Positions 1 through 7,553 of a DNA stretch of 46,030 nucleotides are shown here, in pieces. Positions within the stretch are counted from its first letter, which is position 1. Each line of letters opens with the position of its first letter. The DNA comes from Pseudonocardiales bacterium (lineage in GTDB: Bacteria; Actinomycetota; Actinomycetes; Mycobacteriales; Jatrophihabitantaceae), in contig JAVEEN010000294.1 of the NCBI GenBank assembly GCA_030840445.1, forward strand, positions 1-46,030, written 5' to 3'. The notes beneath the pieces are model-generated. The model was not told the DNA's origin. It searched no databases and worked only from the letters and a program-made list of their open reading frames with translations. A program made the translations under genes and the position numbers.

Positions 1-539
1 TTGAACGTCTCGCAGTTCTTGCCCTTGTCCCATTGCCCACCACGCTCCATCTGGAATTCCCGCTCGGACACGTCGTTGCTGATCGCATAACCGGCGATCA
101 CCGCCGCGGCATCCTCGGGCGAATCGAGGTAGCGGGCTTGATGGCCGATCACCACGGCCAGCTCGACCTCCCAGTCGGTCTTGACCGACTTGCGCGGCAC
201 CAGCACCTGATCATTCGGACCGATCACCGTGTCCGGCGTCTTGAGGAAAAGGATCGGCTCGGCGGGGATCTGCGCACCGGTCTCGGCCGCGTGATCGCGG
301 TAGTTCAACCCGATGCACACCACCTTGCCGATGCCGGCCAGCGGCGGACCGAAGCGCTGCACGGTCCGTACCTCCGGGAGAGCGCGGATGGCGGCTGCAT
401 CCAGGCCCCGACCGAGCACGGCCGGCAGGCCCGCGGCCGTCAGATCGGGCGTGACCGGACGCAGATCGTGCCAAGTTCCCTCACTGTCGGCGACCAGCGG
501 TTGCTCCGCTCCCGGTAGACCATGGCGGGCCAGTCTCAT
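1..539 (-). CDS. Fumarylacetoacetate hydrolase family protein (partial, C-terminus beyond window)
   Basis: Reading the minus strand from ATG at 539 gives 179 codons still open at base 1; the ORF track misses it because it runs off the edge. The protein begins MRLARHGLPGAEQPLVADSE and carries the FAH-fold start GKVVCIGLNYRDHAAETGA, then PILFLKTPDTVIGP and WEVELAVVIG, where the acidic metal ligands of this family sit. FAH-family enzymes hydrolyse C-C bonds of beta-diketo acids. Next to L-fuconate dehydratase, the best inferred role is hydrolysis of 2,4-diketo-3-deoxy-L-fuconate to pyruvate and lactate, the last step of oxidative L-fucose breakdown; ureidoglycolate-lyase-like labels would be family confusion. 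A GGAGG lies 7 nt before the ATG and fixes the start. It is divergent from the fuconate dehydratase gene across a 183-bp promoter region. Confidence 0.88.
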   Translation of the reverse strand, partial: MRLARHGLPGAEQPLVADSEGTWHDLRPVTPDLTAAGLPAVLGRGLDAAAIRALPEVRTVQRFGPPLAGIGKVVCIGLNYRDHAAETGAQIPAEPILFLKTPDTVIGPNDQVLVPRKSVKTDWEVELAVVIGHQARYLDSPEDAAAVIAGYAISNDVSEREFQMERGGQWDKGKNCETF

Positions 540-568
540 CTACGTCCTCCGGTTGTTGAACTGAATCC

Positions 569-593
569 GTTTGCTCAATGTCTGTTTGCTCAA
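569..593. repeat. Direct repeat GTTTGCTCAA x2
   Basis: Two identical 10-mers, GTTTGCTCAA at 569-578 and 584-593, start 15 nt apart in the divergent promoter region between the FAH-family gene and fucD. The spacing is about one and a half helical turns. It could be a binding site for a further sugar-responsive regulator, but two short copies could also be chance. Confidence 0.35.
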
Positions 594-605
594 GATAAGT
601 CTAAT

Positions 606-614
606 CATCCGATC
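606..614. promoter_or_regulatory. Putative GntR operator, degenerate copy (CATCCGATC)
   Basis: CATCCGATC matches the 9-bp palindrome CATCNGATG at 8 of 9 positions. It lies 67 bp upstream of the FAH-family start and is one of four related sites in region A. The assignment to the GntR regulator at 2027-2704 is inference from shared position and symmetry. Confidence 0.35.
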
Positions 615-689
615 TTTTGATCCTACATCAGGGCTTTGGCGGGCTTCTATTGCCGCACGAGTTGGAAATCTGTCGGTTTCTCTGCTAAA

Positions 690-698
690 CATCAGATG
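690..698. promoter_or_regulatory. Putative GntR operator (CATCAGATG) upstream of fucD
   Basis: AAACATCAGATG (operator core CATCAGATG, a perfect 4+1+4 palindrome) ends 24 nt before the fucD start, just upstream of its ribosome binding site. FadR-subfamily GntR proteins bind short palindromes with a small central spacer. Copies with the same AAACATC lead occur at 2742 and 4071. Confidence 0.5.
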
Positions 699-722
699 AA
701 TCTCGGAAGGAGCGAAAACCCA

Positions 723-2018
723 ATGAGCCTGAACATCACCGAGCTGGATTGCGCGGACCTACGTTTCCCCACCTCCACAGAGTCCGACGGCTCGGACGCG
801 ATGAACCCCGACCCCGACTATTCCGCCGCGTACGTGATCGTGCGAACGAGCGATCCCGAGCAGAACGGCCACGGTTTCGTATTCACGATCGGGCGCGGCA
901 ACGAGGTCCAGACCGCCGCCATCCGGGCGCTGGAGCCGCACCTCGTCGGGATGGATCTCGAGACGGTGCTCGGTGACATGGGCGAGACGTGGCGCCGCCT
1001 GGTTCACGACTCGCAACTGCGCTGGCTGGGTCCGGAAAAGGGCGTCATGCACATGGCGATCGGGGCTGTGGTCAACGCGCTGTGGGATCTCAAAGCGCGC
1101 CGGGCTGGGCTACCGCTGTGGCAACTGCTGGCCGAGATGAGCCCCGAAGAGCTGGTCGATCTGGTCGACTTCCGTTACCTTACCGACGCGCTCACTCGCG
1201 ACGAGGCGCTGGAGATCCTGGCCAAGGCCGAGCCTGGGCGGCAGCACCGCATCGACCAGCTGCGCAATAACGGCTTCCCCGCTTATACGACGACGCCGGG
1301 TTGGCTGGGCTATTCGGACGAGAAGCTGGCGCAACTGTCCCGCGAGGCGGTTGTGGACGGGTTCACCCAGATCAAGCTGAAGGTCGGCGCGAACCTAGCC
1401 GACGATCAGCGCCGCATGGGCATCGCCCGCGCCGCGGTCGGGCCGGACCTGCGCATCGCCGTCGACGCCAACCAGCGCTGGGACGTGCCGGAGGCCATCG
1501 AGTGGATGACCGCACTGGCGCCGCACGAGCCGTACTGGATCGAGGAACCGACCAGTCCCGACGACATCCTCGGCCACGCCTCGATCCGCCGAGCCATCTC
1601 GACGCCAGTGGCGACGGGCGAGCACGTCCACAACCGGGTGATGTTCAAGCAGTTGCTCCAGTCGCAGGCCGTCGATTTTGTGCAGATTGATGCGACCAGG
1701 GTTGCCGGCGTGAATGAGAATGTCGCGATCCTGCTGCTCGCGGCCAAGTACGGCAAGCCGGTCTGCCCGCATGCCGGCGGCGTCGGGTTGTGCGAGCTGG
1801 TGCAGCACCTGTCGATGTTCGACTTCGTCGCGGTCAGCGGGTCGGTGGAGGACCGCGTGATCGAGTACGTCGACCACCTACATGAGCACTTCGCGACACC
1901 GGTGGTGGTCCGCGACGGGAGCTACGTCGCGCCGACCACCCCGGGCAGCTCCGCCGAGATCCTGCCGCTCACCCGGGAACGGTTCCGCTTCCCGGATGGT
2001 GAGGTCTGGTCGGGGTGA
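723..2018 (+). CDS. fucD: L-fuconate dehydratase (enolase superfamily)
   Basis: 431 residues from ATG 723, preceded by GGAAGGAG; the ORF-track start at 636 is too early and would read through the operator. The enzyme dehydrates L-fuconate to 2-keto-3-deoxy-L-fuconate in the cytoplasm. The N-terminus [20 protein letters not shown] and [14 protein letters not shown] are signatures of L-fuconate dehydratases. Barrel residues are in order: the lysine pair in QIKLKVG, the Mg ligands in [17 protein letters not shown] and TGEH, and the catalytic histidine in CPHAGGVG. Length is the family norm (about 430). It converges on the GntR gene with 8 nt between stops. Function is well supported; D-arabinonate or L-galactonate side activity is possible, as known for the family. 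Confidence 0.93.
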   Translation: MSLNITELDCADLRFPTSTESDGSDAMNPDPDYSAAYVIVRTSDPEQNGHGFVFTIGRGNEVQTAAIRALEPHLVGMDLETVLGDMGETWRRLVHDSQLRWLGPEKGVMHMAIGAVVNALWDLKARRAGLPLWQLLAEMSPEELVDLVDFRYLTDALTRDEALEILAKAEPGRQHRIDQLRNNGFPAYTTTPGWLGYSDEKLAQLSREAVVDGFTQIKLKVGANLADDQRRMGIARAAVGPDLRIAVDANQRWDVPEAIEWMTALAPHEPYWIEEPTSPDDILGHASIRRAISTPVATGEHVHNRVMFKQLLQSQAVDFVQIDATRVAGVNENVAILLLAAKYGKPVCPHAGGVGLCELVQHLSMFDFVAVSGSVEDRVIEYVDHLHEHFATPVVVRDGSYVAPTTPGSSAEILPLTRERFRFPDGEVWSG

Positions 2019-2026
2019 ACCGAGCG

Positions 2027-2704
2027 CTAGCTCGCCAACGCCTGGCGCAGCCACTCCTCGACACCGGCGACGTGCACGGTCGCCCAGGCGTGGGCAAGCG
2101 CGGGCTGGCGGCGCAGGATGGCGTCGGCGATAGCGTGATGTTCGGCCAGCGTCCGGGTACGCGAGTCGCCCTGGGTCAGACCCCGCCACACCCGGGCTCG
2201 CTGCGTGGGCCGCGAGAGGCTGTCGATCAGCGAGCAGAGCACGGGGTTGCCGCTTGCCTCGGCGATGCGGTGATGGAACTCGATGTCGTTCTGGACGAGT
2301 TCCTCGACGCTCGGTTCCGAACCGACGCTCCCGGCGAAGGCCACCAGGTCGCGCGCGTCGGCCTCACTCATCGCCGAGGCGGCCAGTTGCGAAGCGGCCG
2401 GCTCCAGCACGCGGCGGACCTCGAACAGCTGCAGGACGCTGGCATCTTGGTGGAAGTCGACGAGGAAGGCCATCGCCTCCATCAGCACGTCGGCTTGCAG
2501 GCTCGTGACGTAGGTCCCGTCGCCCTGCCGGACATCGAGGATGCGCACGAGCGACAGGGCTCGTACGGCCTCCCGCAGCGAGCCGCGACTGATACCGAGT
2601 TCGTCGGCGAGATCGGCCTCGCGGGGCAACCGGTCACCGGCTTTGAGCCGACCGTCCAGGATCATCTGCTTGATCTTGGTGATCGCGTCCTCGGTCAACG
2701 ACAT
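2027..2704 (-). CDS. FadR-subfamily GntR transcriptional regulator of the fuconate locus
   Basis: 225 residues if started at the ATG at 2704 (MSLTEDAITKIKQMILDG), which has GAGG at a proper distance; the ORF track runs to 2767 and an ATG at 2722 is the other option. The N-terminal winged helix contains LPREADLADELGISRGSLREAVRAL, the GntR recognition motif. The C-terminal FCD domain has all expected metal-site residues: D and H in NDIEFHHRI, H in LAEHHAI and H in WATVHVAG. FCD regulators of this type sense small carboxylates, so L-fuconate or a keto-deoxy acid is the likely ligand. A CATCGGATG palindrome sits 41-49 nt before the chosen start, consistent with autoregulation and with the later start. 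Confidence 0.88.
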   Translation of the reverse strand: MSLTEDAITKIKQMILDGRLKAGDRLPREADLADELGISRGSLREAVRALSLVRILDVRQGDGTYVTSLQADVLMEAMAFLVDFHQDASVLQLFEVRRVLEPAASQLAASAMSEADARDLVAFAGSVGSEPSVEELVQNDIEFHHRIAEASGNPVLCSLIDSLSRPTQRARVWRGLTQGDSRTRTLAEHHAIADAILRRQPALAHAWATVHVAGVEEWLRQALAS

Positions 2705-2744
2705 TCGCTGGTCCTCACTCATTCGGTCGCGGCTGCACTCGAAA

Positions 2745-2753
2745 CATCGGATG
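2745..2753. promoter_or_regulatory. Putative GntR operator (CATCGGATG) upstream of the GntR gene
   Basis: GAAACATCGGATGG contains the perfect palindrome CATC-G-GATG. It lies in the intergenic region between the GntR gene (minus) and the galactonate dehydratase gene (plus) if GntR starts at 2704. It shares AAACATCGGATG exactly with the site at 4071-4082. Confidence 0.5.
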
Positions 2754-2903
2754 GTTGTCGGCTCCATCCCGGCTACGAGCCAGCGGGGCAGCCGAGAATA
2801 GCCTACTCAAGGGGAACATTCTCCACACTCGCCAAAGGGACCCTTTTCGAATGATCAGTTGTTTGGTGTCAACGCCGGGATCGCCGACCGGTAAGGACTG
2901 GGC

Positions 2904-4049
2904 GTGAAGATCACCAGCTTGGAGACGTTCATCGTCCCGCCGCGATGGTGCTTCCTGAAGATCACCACCGACGAGGGGATCGTTGGTTGGGGTGAGCCGG
3001 TAGTCGAAGGCAGGGCCGCCACCGTGGCTGCGGCGGTCGACGAGCTGAGTGATCAGTTGCTAGGTGCTGATCCGTTGACCATCGAGCGGCACTGGCAGCA
3101 ACTGACGAAAGGCGGCTTCTACCGCGGTGGCCCGGTACTCAGCAGTGCGGTCGCAGGTATCGACCAGGCACTGTGGGACATTGCCGGCAAGGTGCATGGT
3201 GTCCCGGTGCACGAACTGCTGGGCGGGGCGGTTCGTGACCGGGTTCGGGTCTACAGCTGGATAGGCGGCGATGAACCCGACGCGGTGGCGGATGCGGCGC
3301 TCGCGCGCCAGCAGGCTGGCTTCTCGGCCATCAAAATGAATGCCTCGGCCGGGCTGCGGCACCTCGACACCGCCCAGGCGGTGACCGACATCGTGGCGCG
3401 GGTTGCCGCGATCAGGCAGGCGTGTGGGCCGCAGTTCGACATCGCCATCGACTTCCACGGCCGGTTGACGCTGCCGATGGCCCGGCGGGTGCTGCCGTTG
3501 CTCGAGCCCTACCTGCCGATGTTCGTCGAGGAGCCGGTCGTTCCCGAGCTCAGCGGGCAGCTCGACCGGATCTGTGCGGGCACCTCGATACCCATCGCCA
3601 CAGGCGAACGGCTCTATTCCCGCTGGGACTTCGTCGCCGCCATCAACGCCGGTATCGCGGTGGCGCAGCCAGATGTGTCACACGCCGGCGGGATCTCCGA
3701 GCTTCGCCGGATCGCCACGCTGGCCGAGACCTACGACGTCGCTCTGGCGCCGCACTGCCCACTGGGGCCTATCGCTCTCGCCGCATGTCTGCAGGTCGAT
3801 CTGGTCAGCGCGAACACGCTGATCCAGGAGCAGAGCGTCGGTATCCACTACAACGAGGCGTACGACGTGCTCGACTACCTGGCCGACGTCTCGGTCTTCG
3901 AGATGGCCGACGGATACATCGAGCGCTTGACCGGCCCGGGCTTGGGTATCGAGGTCGATGAGAAGGCGGTGCGGCGTGCGGCCGAGATCGGTCACCGCTG
4001 GCGCAATCCGGTCTTTCGCCGCGACGACGGAGGGTTGACCGAGTGGTGA
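2904..4049 (+). CDS. dgoD: D-galactonate dehydratase
   Basis: 381 residues from GTG 2904 with AAGGA upstream. The protein dehydrates D-galactonate to 2-keto-3-deoxy-D-galactonate. It matches the classical DgoD pattern almost throughout: PPRWCFLKITTDEGIVGWGE, GGFYRGGPVLSSAVAGIDQA, LAPHCPLGPIALAACLQVD and the C-terminal end WRNPVFRRDDGG. Metal and catalytic residues are visible in IAIDFHGR, MFVEEPV, TGERLYSRWDF and the HAGGISE and APHCPLGP segments. Family length (about 382) is met. It sits alone between the divergent GntR gene and the sugar importer. No 2-keto-3-deoxygalactonate kinase or aldolase is present, so the downstream steps are elsewhere or the enzyme serves a related acid of the fucose/galactose route. 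Confidence 0.92.
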   Translation: MKITSLETFIVPPRWCFLKITTDEGIVGWGEPVVEGRAATVAAAVDELSDQLLGADPLTIERHWQQLTKGGFYRGGPVLSSAVAGIDQALWDIAGKVHGVPVHELLGGAVRDRVRVYSWIGGDEPDAVADAALARQQAGFSAIKMNASAGLRHLDTAQAVTDIVARVAAIRQACGPQFDIAIDFHGRLTLPMARRVLPLLEPYLPMFVEEPVVPELSGQLDRICAGTSIPIATGERLYSRWDFVAAINAGIAVAQPDVSHAGGISELRRIATLAETYDVALAPHCPLGPIALAACLQVDLVSANTLIQEQSVGIHYNEAYDVLDYLADVSVFEMADGYIERLTGPGLGIEVDEKAVRRAAEIGHRWRNPVFRRDDGGLTEW

Positions 4050-4073
4050 GCTCCACCCCTCAGTTCACCCAAA

Positions 4074-4082
4074 CATCGGATG
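4074..4082. promoter_or_regulatory. Putative GntR operator (CATCGGATG) upstream of the sugar importer
   Basis: CCAAACATCGGATGCA, with the perfect palindrome CATC-G-GATG, lies about 48 nt upstream of the -35 box of the importer promoter. The 12-mer AAACATCGGATG is identical to the site at 2742-2753, tying the importer to the same regulator. Confidence 0.5.
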
Positions 4083-4129
4083 CATAGGCCCAAATCAGCC
4101 AACGTTTCAGCAAGCTAACCCCAATTTAC

Positions 4130-4159
4130 TTGACATGAGCCAGGAAGACATCCTATGTT
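4130..4159 (+). promoter_or_regulatory. Sigma-70-type promoter of the sugar ABC importer operon
   Basis: TTGACA (4130-4135), an 18-nt spacer and TATGTT (4154-4159) form a near-consensus housekeeping promoter 94 nt upstream of the binding-protein start. This is the best promoter match in the window. Confidence 0.6.
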
Positions 4160-4252
4160 TCCAGGAGATCAACCGCCTCTTTGCGGTTGGGAACGTGCGG
4201 GCCAACCGCAGTCAAAACCTCGCATCGCGACCCAATATTTCGTGGAGTGACC

Positions 4253-5635
4253 ATGACATCAGAATCGGATTGCGCTGTTTCCGGCACGGCGCCGGCTACC
4301 AGAACGCACTCGTGGCGCCGTCGCATCGTGCGGCGCGGCCTCGCGGCCACCGCGGTCGGCCTCGTACTGGCGAGCGTTCTCGCCGCCTGCGGGACCAAGA
4401 GCTCCTCGAGTGGGGGCACCGTCACCCTGCACGTGCAAACCCTCACCGGGCCGCAGGCGCAAGACATGCAGGTGATGGCGCAGGCCTATGAGGCAAGCCA
4501 TCCCAACGTCAAGATCCAGATCGACGCGCTGGCCGACGTCGCCTCCAAGATGCCCAACGTCGCCGTGCTGAACGGGTCCAACCCGCCCGACGTCGGCTTC
4601 GTCCAGTACGACGGCGGGGCCTACGCAGCCGAACTCGCCAACAACAAGCTCACGCCCTTGACGGACATCTGGCAGAGCAACAACCTCGCCAAGCACTACG
4701 GGCCGTCGGTCACGAAGCAGTACACCGTGAATGGCAGCCAGTACGCCGTGTTGTGGGACACCGTCTACATCGCCCCGATGTACTACAACGTCGACGCCTT
4801 CGCCAAGGCCGGCATCACGGTCACCAACCACCGGATAACGCTGCCGCAGTTCTACGACGCGGTGAGCAAGCTCAAGGCAAACGGATATCAGGGCCTCGGG
4901 GTGGGCGGTAACACGTCCTACCACCTCGGTCATCTAGTCGACATGCTGCTGCAGACGGCCGCTACGCCGGCGCAGTACGACAGCCTGCTGACCAACTGGC
5001 AGGGCTCGGTACCTGCGACGGTCAAGTACACCGACCCTGCGTTCGTGAACACCCTGCAGACGTTGAAGGACTTCCAGTCCAACGGCGTCTTCCAGTCGGG
5101 CATGCTCAGCCAGGATTACACCCAGGCCGAGGCGCTCTTTGCAGCCGGCAAGCTGGGCATGTTCATGGGCGGCACGTGGACGCCGAGCGAACTCAACGGA
5201 TCGTTGAAGGTTCCGTTCAAGTACGACTACATCCTGCCGCCGACGTTGAACCCGGCCCAGACGACCAAATTCGAAGGCGTCGCCACCGACGCTTTCGTGT
5301 TGCCGCTGAAGTCCAAGCACCCGACGCAGGCCAAGGACTTCCTGAAGTTCGTCGGTAGCGCGCAGGGCCAGACCGCGGTGGCCAAGGGCGGCTTGCTGCC
5401 GATCTTCGCCGACCTGCCGGCCAGCGACTTGACCACCATCGGCCCGGTCGTCTCCTCGATCCTGCAGGACGTCAAGACGAACGGCTCCGCAGGCCTTTGG
5501 GACTCGTTGGTCCCGAACACGATCGGCCAGCCCTTCGGAGTGCCGAAGTACCAGGCGCTGCTGAGCGGACAGTCGAGCGTGCAACAAGTGGCTTCGGAAT
5601 TCCAGACCGAGCTGGACAAGCTGCGGGCGGGCTGA
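4253..5635 (+). CDS. Sugar ABC transporter substrate-binding lipoprotein
   Basis: 460 residues from ATG 4253 (GTGGAG upstream); the ORF-track start at 4181 lacks this site. A twin-arginine-rich N-region (WRRRIVRRG), a hydrophobic stretch and the lipobox VLAAC predict a lipoprotein anchored outside the membrane. The mature part is a family-1 (MalE/UgpB-type) binding protein: VTLHVQTLTGPQAQDM, YEASHPNVKIQI, NPPDVGFVQYDGGAYAAELA and GMFMGGTWTPSEL are typical. It should present a sugar or oligosaccharide to the two permeases that follow directly. Given the GH29 fucosidase at the end of the operon, a fucosylated glycoside is the likely cargo. No ATPase is encoded here, so a shared MsiK-like ATPase is presumed. 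Confidence 0.9.
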   Translation: MTSESDCAVSGTAPATRTHSWRRRIVRRGLAATAVGLVLASVLAACGTKSSSSGGTVTLHVQTLTGPQAQDMQVMAQAYEASHPNVKIQIDALADVASKMPNVAVLNGSNPPDVGFVQYDGGAYAAELANNKLTPLTDIWQSNNLAKHYGPSVTKQYTVNGSQYAVLWDTVYIAPMYYNVDAFAKAGITVTNHRITLPQFYDAVSKLKANGYQGLGVGGNTSYHLGHLVDMLLQTAATPAQYDSLLTNWQGSVPATVKYTDPAFVNTLQTLKDFQSNGVFQSGMLSQDYTQAEALFAAGKLGMFMGGTWTPSELNGSLKVPFKYDYILPPTLNPAQTTKFEGVATDAFVLPLKSKHPTQAKDFLKFVGSAQGQTAVAKGGLLPIFADLPASDLTTIGPVVSSILQDVKTNGSAGLWDSLVPNTIGQPFGVPKYQALLSGQSSVQQVASEFQTELDKLRAG

Positions 5636-5640
5636 GCCCG

Positions 5641-6591
5641 ATGCTGAGAACCCATCTTCGCCGCCGCTTGCTGGTGATCGGGGCGCTGCCGGCAGTCGCA
5701 GGGATCGCGCTGCTGGTGGCCTACCCGGTCGTGCGGACGGTCTACCTGAGCCTGACGTCGTGGGACGGGGCCAGTGCGCCGAAGTTCATCGGGACCACGA
5801 ATTTTCGTGACATCACCGGCCAGGGTGGTGATCTATGGGCGACAGTGCTCCGCACGATCCGGTTCAGCCTGGTCGCCACTATCGGGGTCATGGTGATCGG
5901 CACGTTGCTGGCCGCGGCCCTGAGCGCTGGAATCCCCGGAGCTCGCTTCTTCCGCGTGGTCTGGTTCCTGCCGATGGTGGTGCCGGTCAGCGTGTCCGGC
6001 GTGTACTGGGTGAACGCCTTCCAGCCGACGACCGGACTGTCGAACTACCTGCTGGGCAAGGTCGGTCTCGGGACCACCCACGCCTGGCTGGCCGATCCGC
6101 ACGCCGCTCTGTACGTGACCTCGTTCGTGTGGGTGTGGATCAGTACGGGCTTCGCCATGATCATCATGCTGGGCGCCATGAACGGAGTACCGGTCGAGAT
6201 CTACGAGGCCGCCGAGATGGACGGTTGCTCGGTGCTGCGCCGGTTCTTCTCCATCACGCTCCCGGTAGTCCGGCCGACGCTGGCAACCGTGGCGTTGCTG
6301 GAAATCATCTTCACGTTCAACGGATTCACCCTGATCTGGGCGATGACCCAGGGCGGTCCCGGAACCTCAACGCAGATCCTGCCGGTGGAGGTTTACCGGC
6401 AGGCGTTCATCAACGGCAATTACGGGGCGGCCTCGGCGCAGGCCGTCGTCGGTGGCGTGTTACTACTGCTCGTCAGCGTCGTGATGACCCGCTTCATCCG
6501 CAGCAGCTCCGGCTCCGGTCGCGCCCGTGCCGGCCTGTTCCGCCGGCGCGCCAACCGATCGGCGCTGGCCGCTGGGCAGGGGATCACATGA
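5641..6591 (+). CDS. Sugar ABC transporter permease (MalF/UgpA type)
   Basis: 316 residues from ATG 5641, 5 nt after the lipoprotein stop; the longer ORF-track start overlaps the lipoprotein gene. About six transmembrane helices are visible, starting with LLVIGALPAVAGIALLVAYP. The cytoplasmic EAA loop that contacts the ATPase reads EIYEAAEMDGCSVLRRFFSITLPVVRP. N-terminal LTSWDG is characteristic of the first permease of carbohydrate uptake (CUT1) transporters. It pairs with the next gene, with which it overlaps by 4 nt (ATGA), so the two are translationally coupled. Confidence 0.92.
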   Translation: MLRTHLRRRLLVIGALPAVAGIALLVAYPVVRTVYLSLTSWDGASAPKFIGTTNFRDITGQGGDLWATVLRTIRFSLVATIGVMVIGTLLAAALSAGIPGARFFRVVWFLPMVVPVSVSGVYWVNAFQPTTGLSNYLLGKVGLGTTHAWLADPHAALYVTSFVWVWISTGFAMIIMLGAMNGVPVEIYEAAEMDGCSVLRRFFSITLPVVRPTLATVALLEIIFTFNGFTLIWAMTQGGPGTSTQILPVEVYRQAFINGNYGAASAQAVVGGVLLLLVSVVMTRFIRSSSGSGRARAGLFRRRANRSALAAGQGIT

Positions 6592-7502
6592 GCGCGACTC
6601 TGAGTACGGCTGAGCCTGCAGCGGCCGCTGTGATGGCCACCAAGACGAGACCCTCACGCAACCACCGCCGCAGCGTCTGGTGGTGGCTGGGCTTCCTGCT
6701 GCTCGTCGTCTGGACGATTGGAACGATCTTTCCGGTCCTGTCGATCTTCCTGTTGTCCGTACGGGGAACCCAGGACGTCTACAACCACCCGCTCGGCTTC
6801 AGCGGGGCATTGCAGTGGGGCAATTACAGTGAGGCGTGGAACGGCGCACCCGGCGGCACGGCTTTCTACCATTACCTGATCAACAGCGTGGTCTCGGTGG
6901 TTGCCGCAATGCTGATCGCGATCGTCCTCGGCACGGTTACGTCCTACGCGCTGGTGCGTAACACCTCTCCGGGCAAGACGCCTCTGCTCCTGCGGGTATT
7001 CGTCATTGCACTGGTGTTTCCATTGGTAGTGCTGGTGATCCCGATCTTCGGCCTGCTCGACCAGGCGGCGCTGCTCAACTCGCCGGCCGCGATTGGCGTC
7101 GTCTACGGTGTGCTCGCCTGTCCTACGGTCGTGCTGATCACCTACTCCGCCTTTCTCGAGTTTCCCGAAGAGCTCATCGACGCGGGCAACCTGGACGGAC
7201 TCTCGGAGTGGGGTGTCTTCCTGCGACTCGTCCTGCCATTGAACCGCGGCCCGATTGCGGCCTGCCTGGTGCTCACGATGATCTTCGTCTGGGGTGAGGC
7301 GCAACTGGGCATCATCGCATTGCAGCAGGCGCAGAGCAAGACGCTGGCCGTCGGTCTGCTCGGCCTGCAGGGCCAGTACTTCACCAACCAGGGAGTGCTG
7401 TTCTCGGGCCTGGCCCTGGCGACGCTGCCGATCTTGGTGGTCTATCTGATCATGCAGAAGTTCATCGTGCGCGGCCTGGCGCTCGGTGGCGCACTGCGCT
7501 GA
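6588..7502 (+). CDS. Sugar ABC transporter permease (MalG/UgpE type)
   Basis: 304 residues from ATG 6588, overlapping the upstream permease stop. It has a long cytoplasmic N-terminus and six predicted helices, beginning WWWLGFLLLVVWTIGTIFPV. The EAA loop is EELIDAGNLDGLSEWGVFLRLVLPLN, with the conserved proline of the second permease type. GNYSEAWN and the C-terminal FIVRGLALGGALR are typical of MalG-like partners. It should form the heterodimeric channel with the upstream permease. The fucosidase reading frame follows in the same frame 51 nt after this stop. Confidence 0.92.
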   Translation: MSATLSTAEPAAAAVMATKTRPSRNHRRSVWWWLGFLLLVVWTIGTIFPVLSIFLLSVRGTQDVYNHPLGFSGALQWGNYSEAWNGAPGGTAFYHYLINSVVSVVAAMLIAIVLGTVTSYALVRNTSPGKTPLLLRVFVIALVFPLVVLVIPIFGLLDQAALLNSPAAIGVVYGVLACPTVVLITYSAFLEFPEELIDAGNLDGLSEWGVFLRLVLPLNRGPIAACLVLTMIFVWGEAQLGIIALQQAQSKTLAVGLLGLQGQYFTNQGVLFSGLALATLPILVVYLIMQKFIVRGLALGGALR

Positions 7503-7553
7503 TCTACACACAGGTGGCCGACCCAAACAGCTGGCCGCCATCGCATCGACCGA

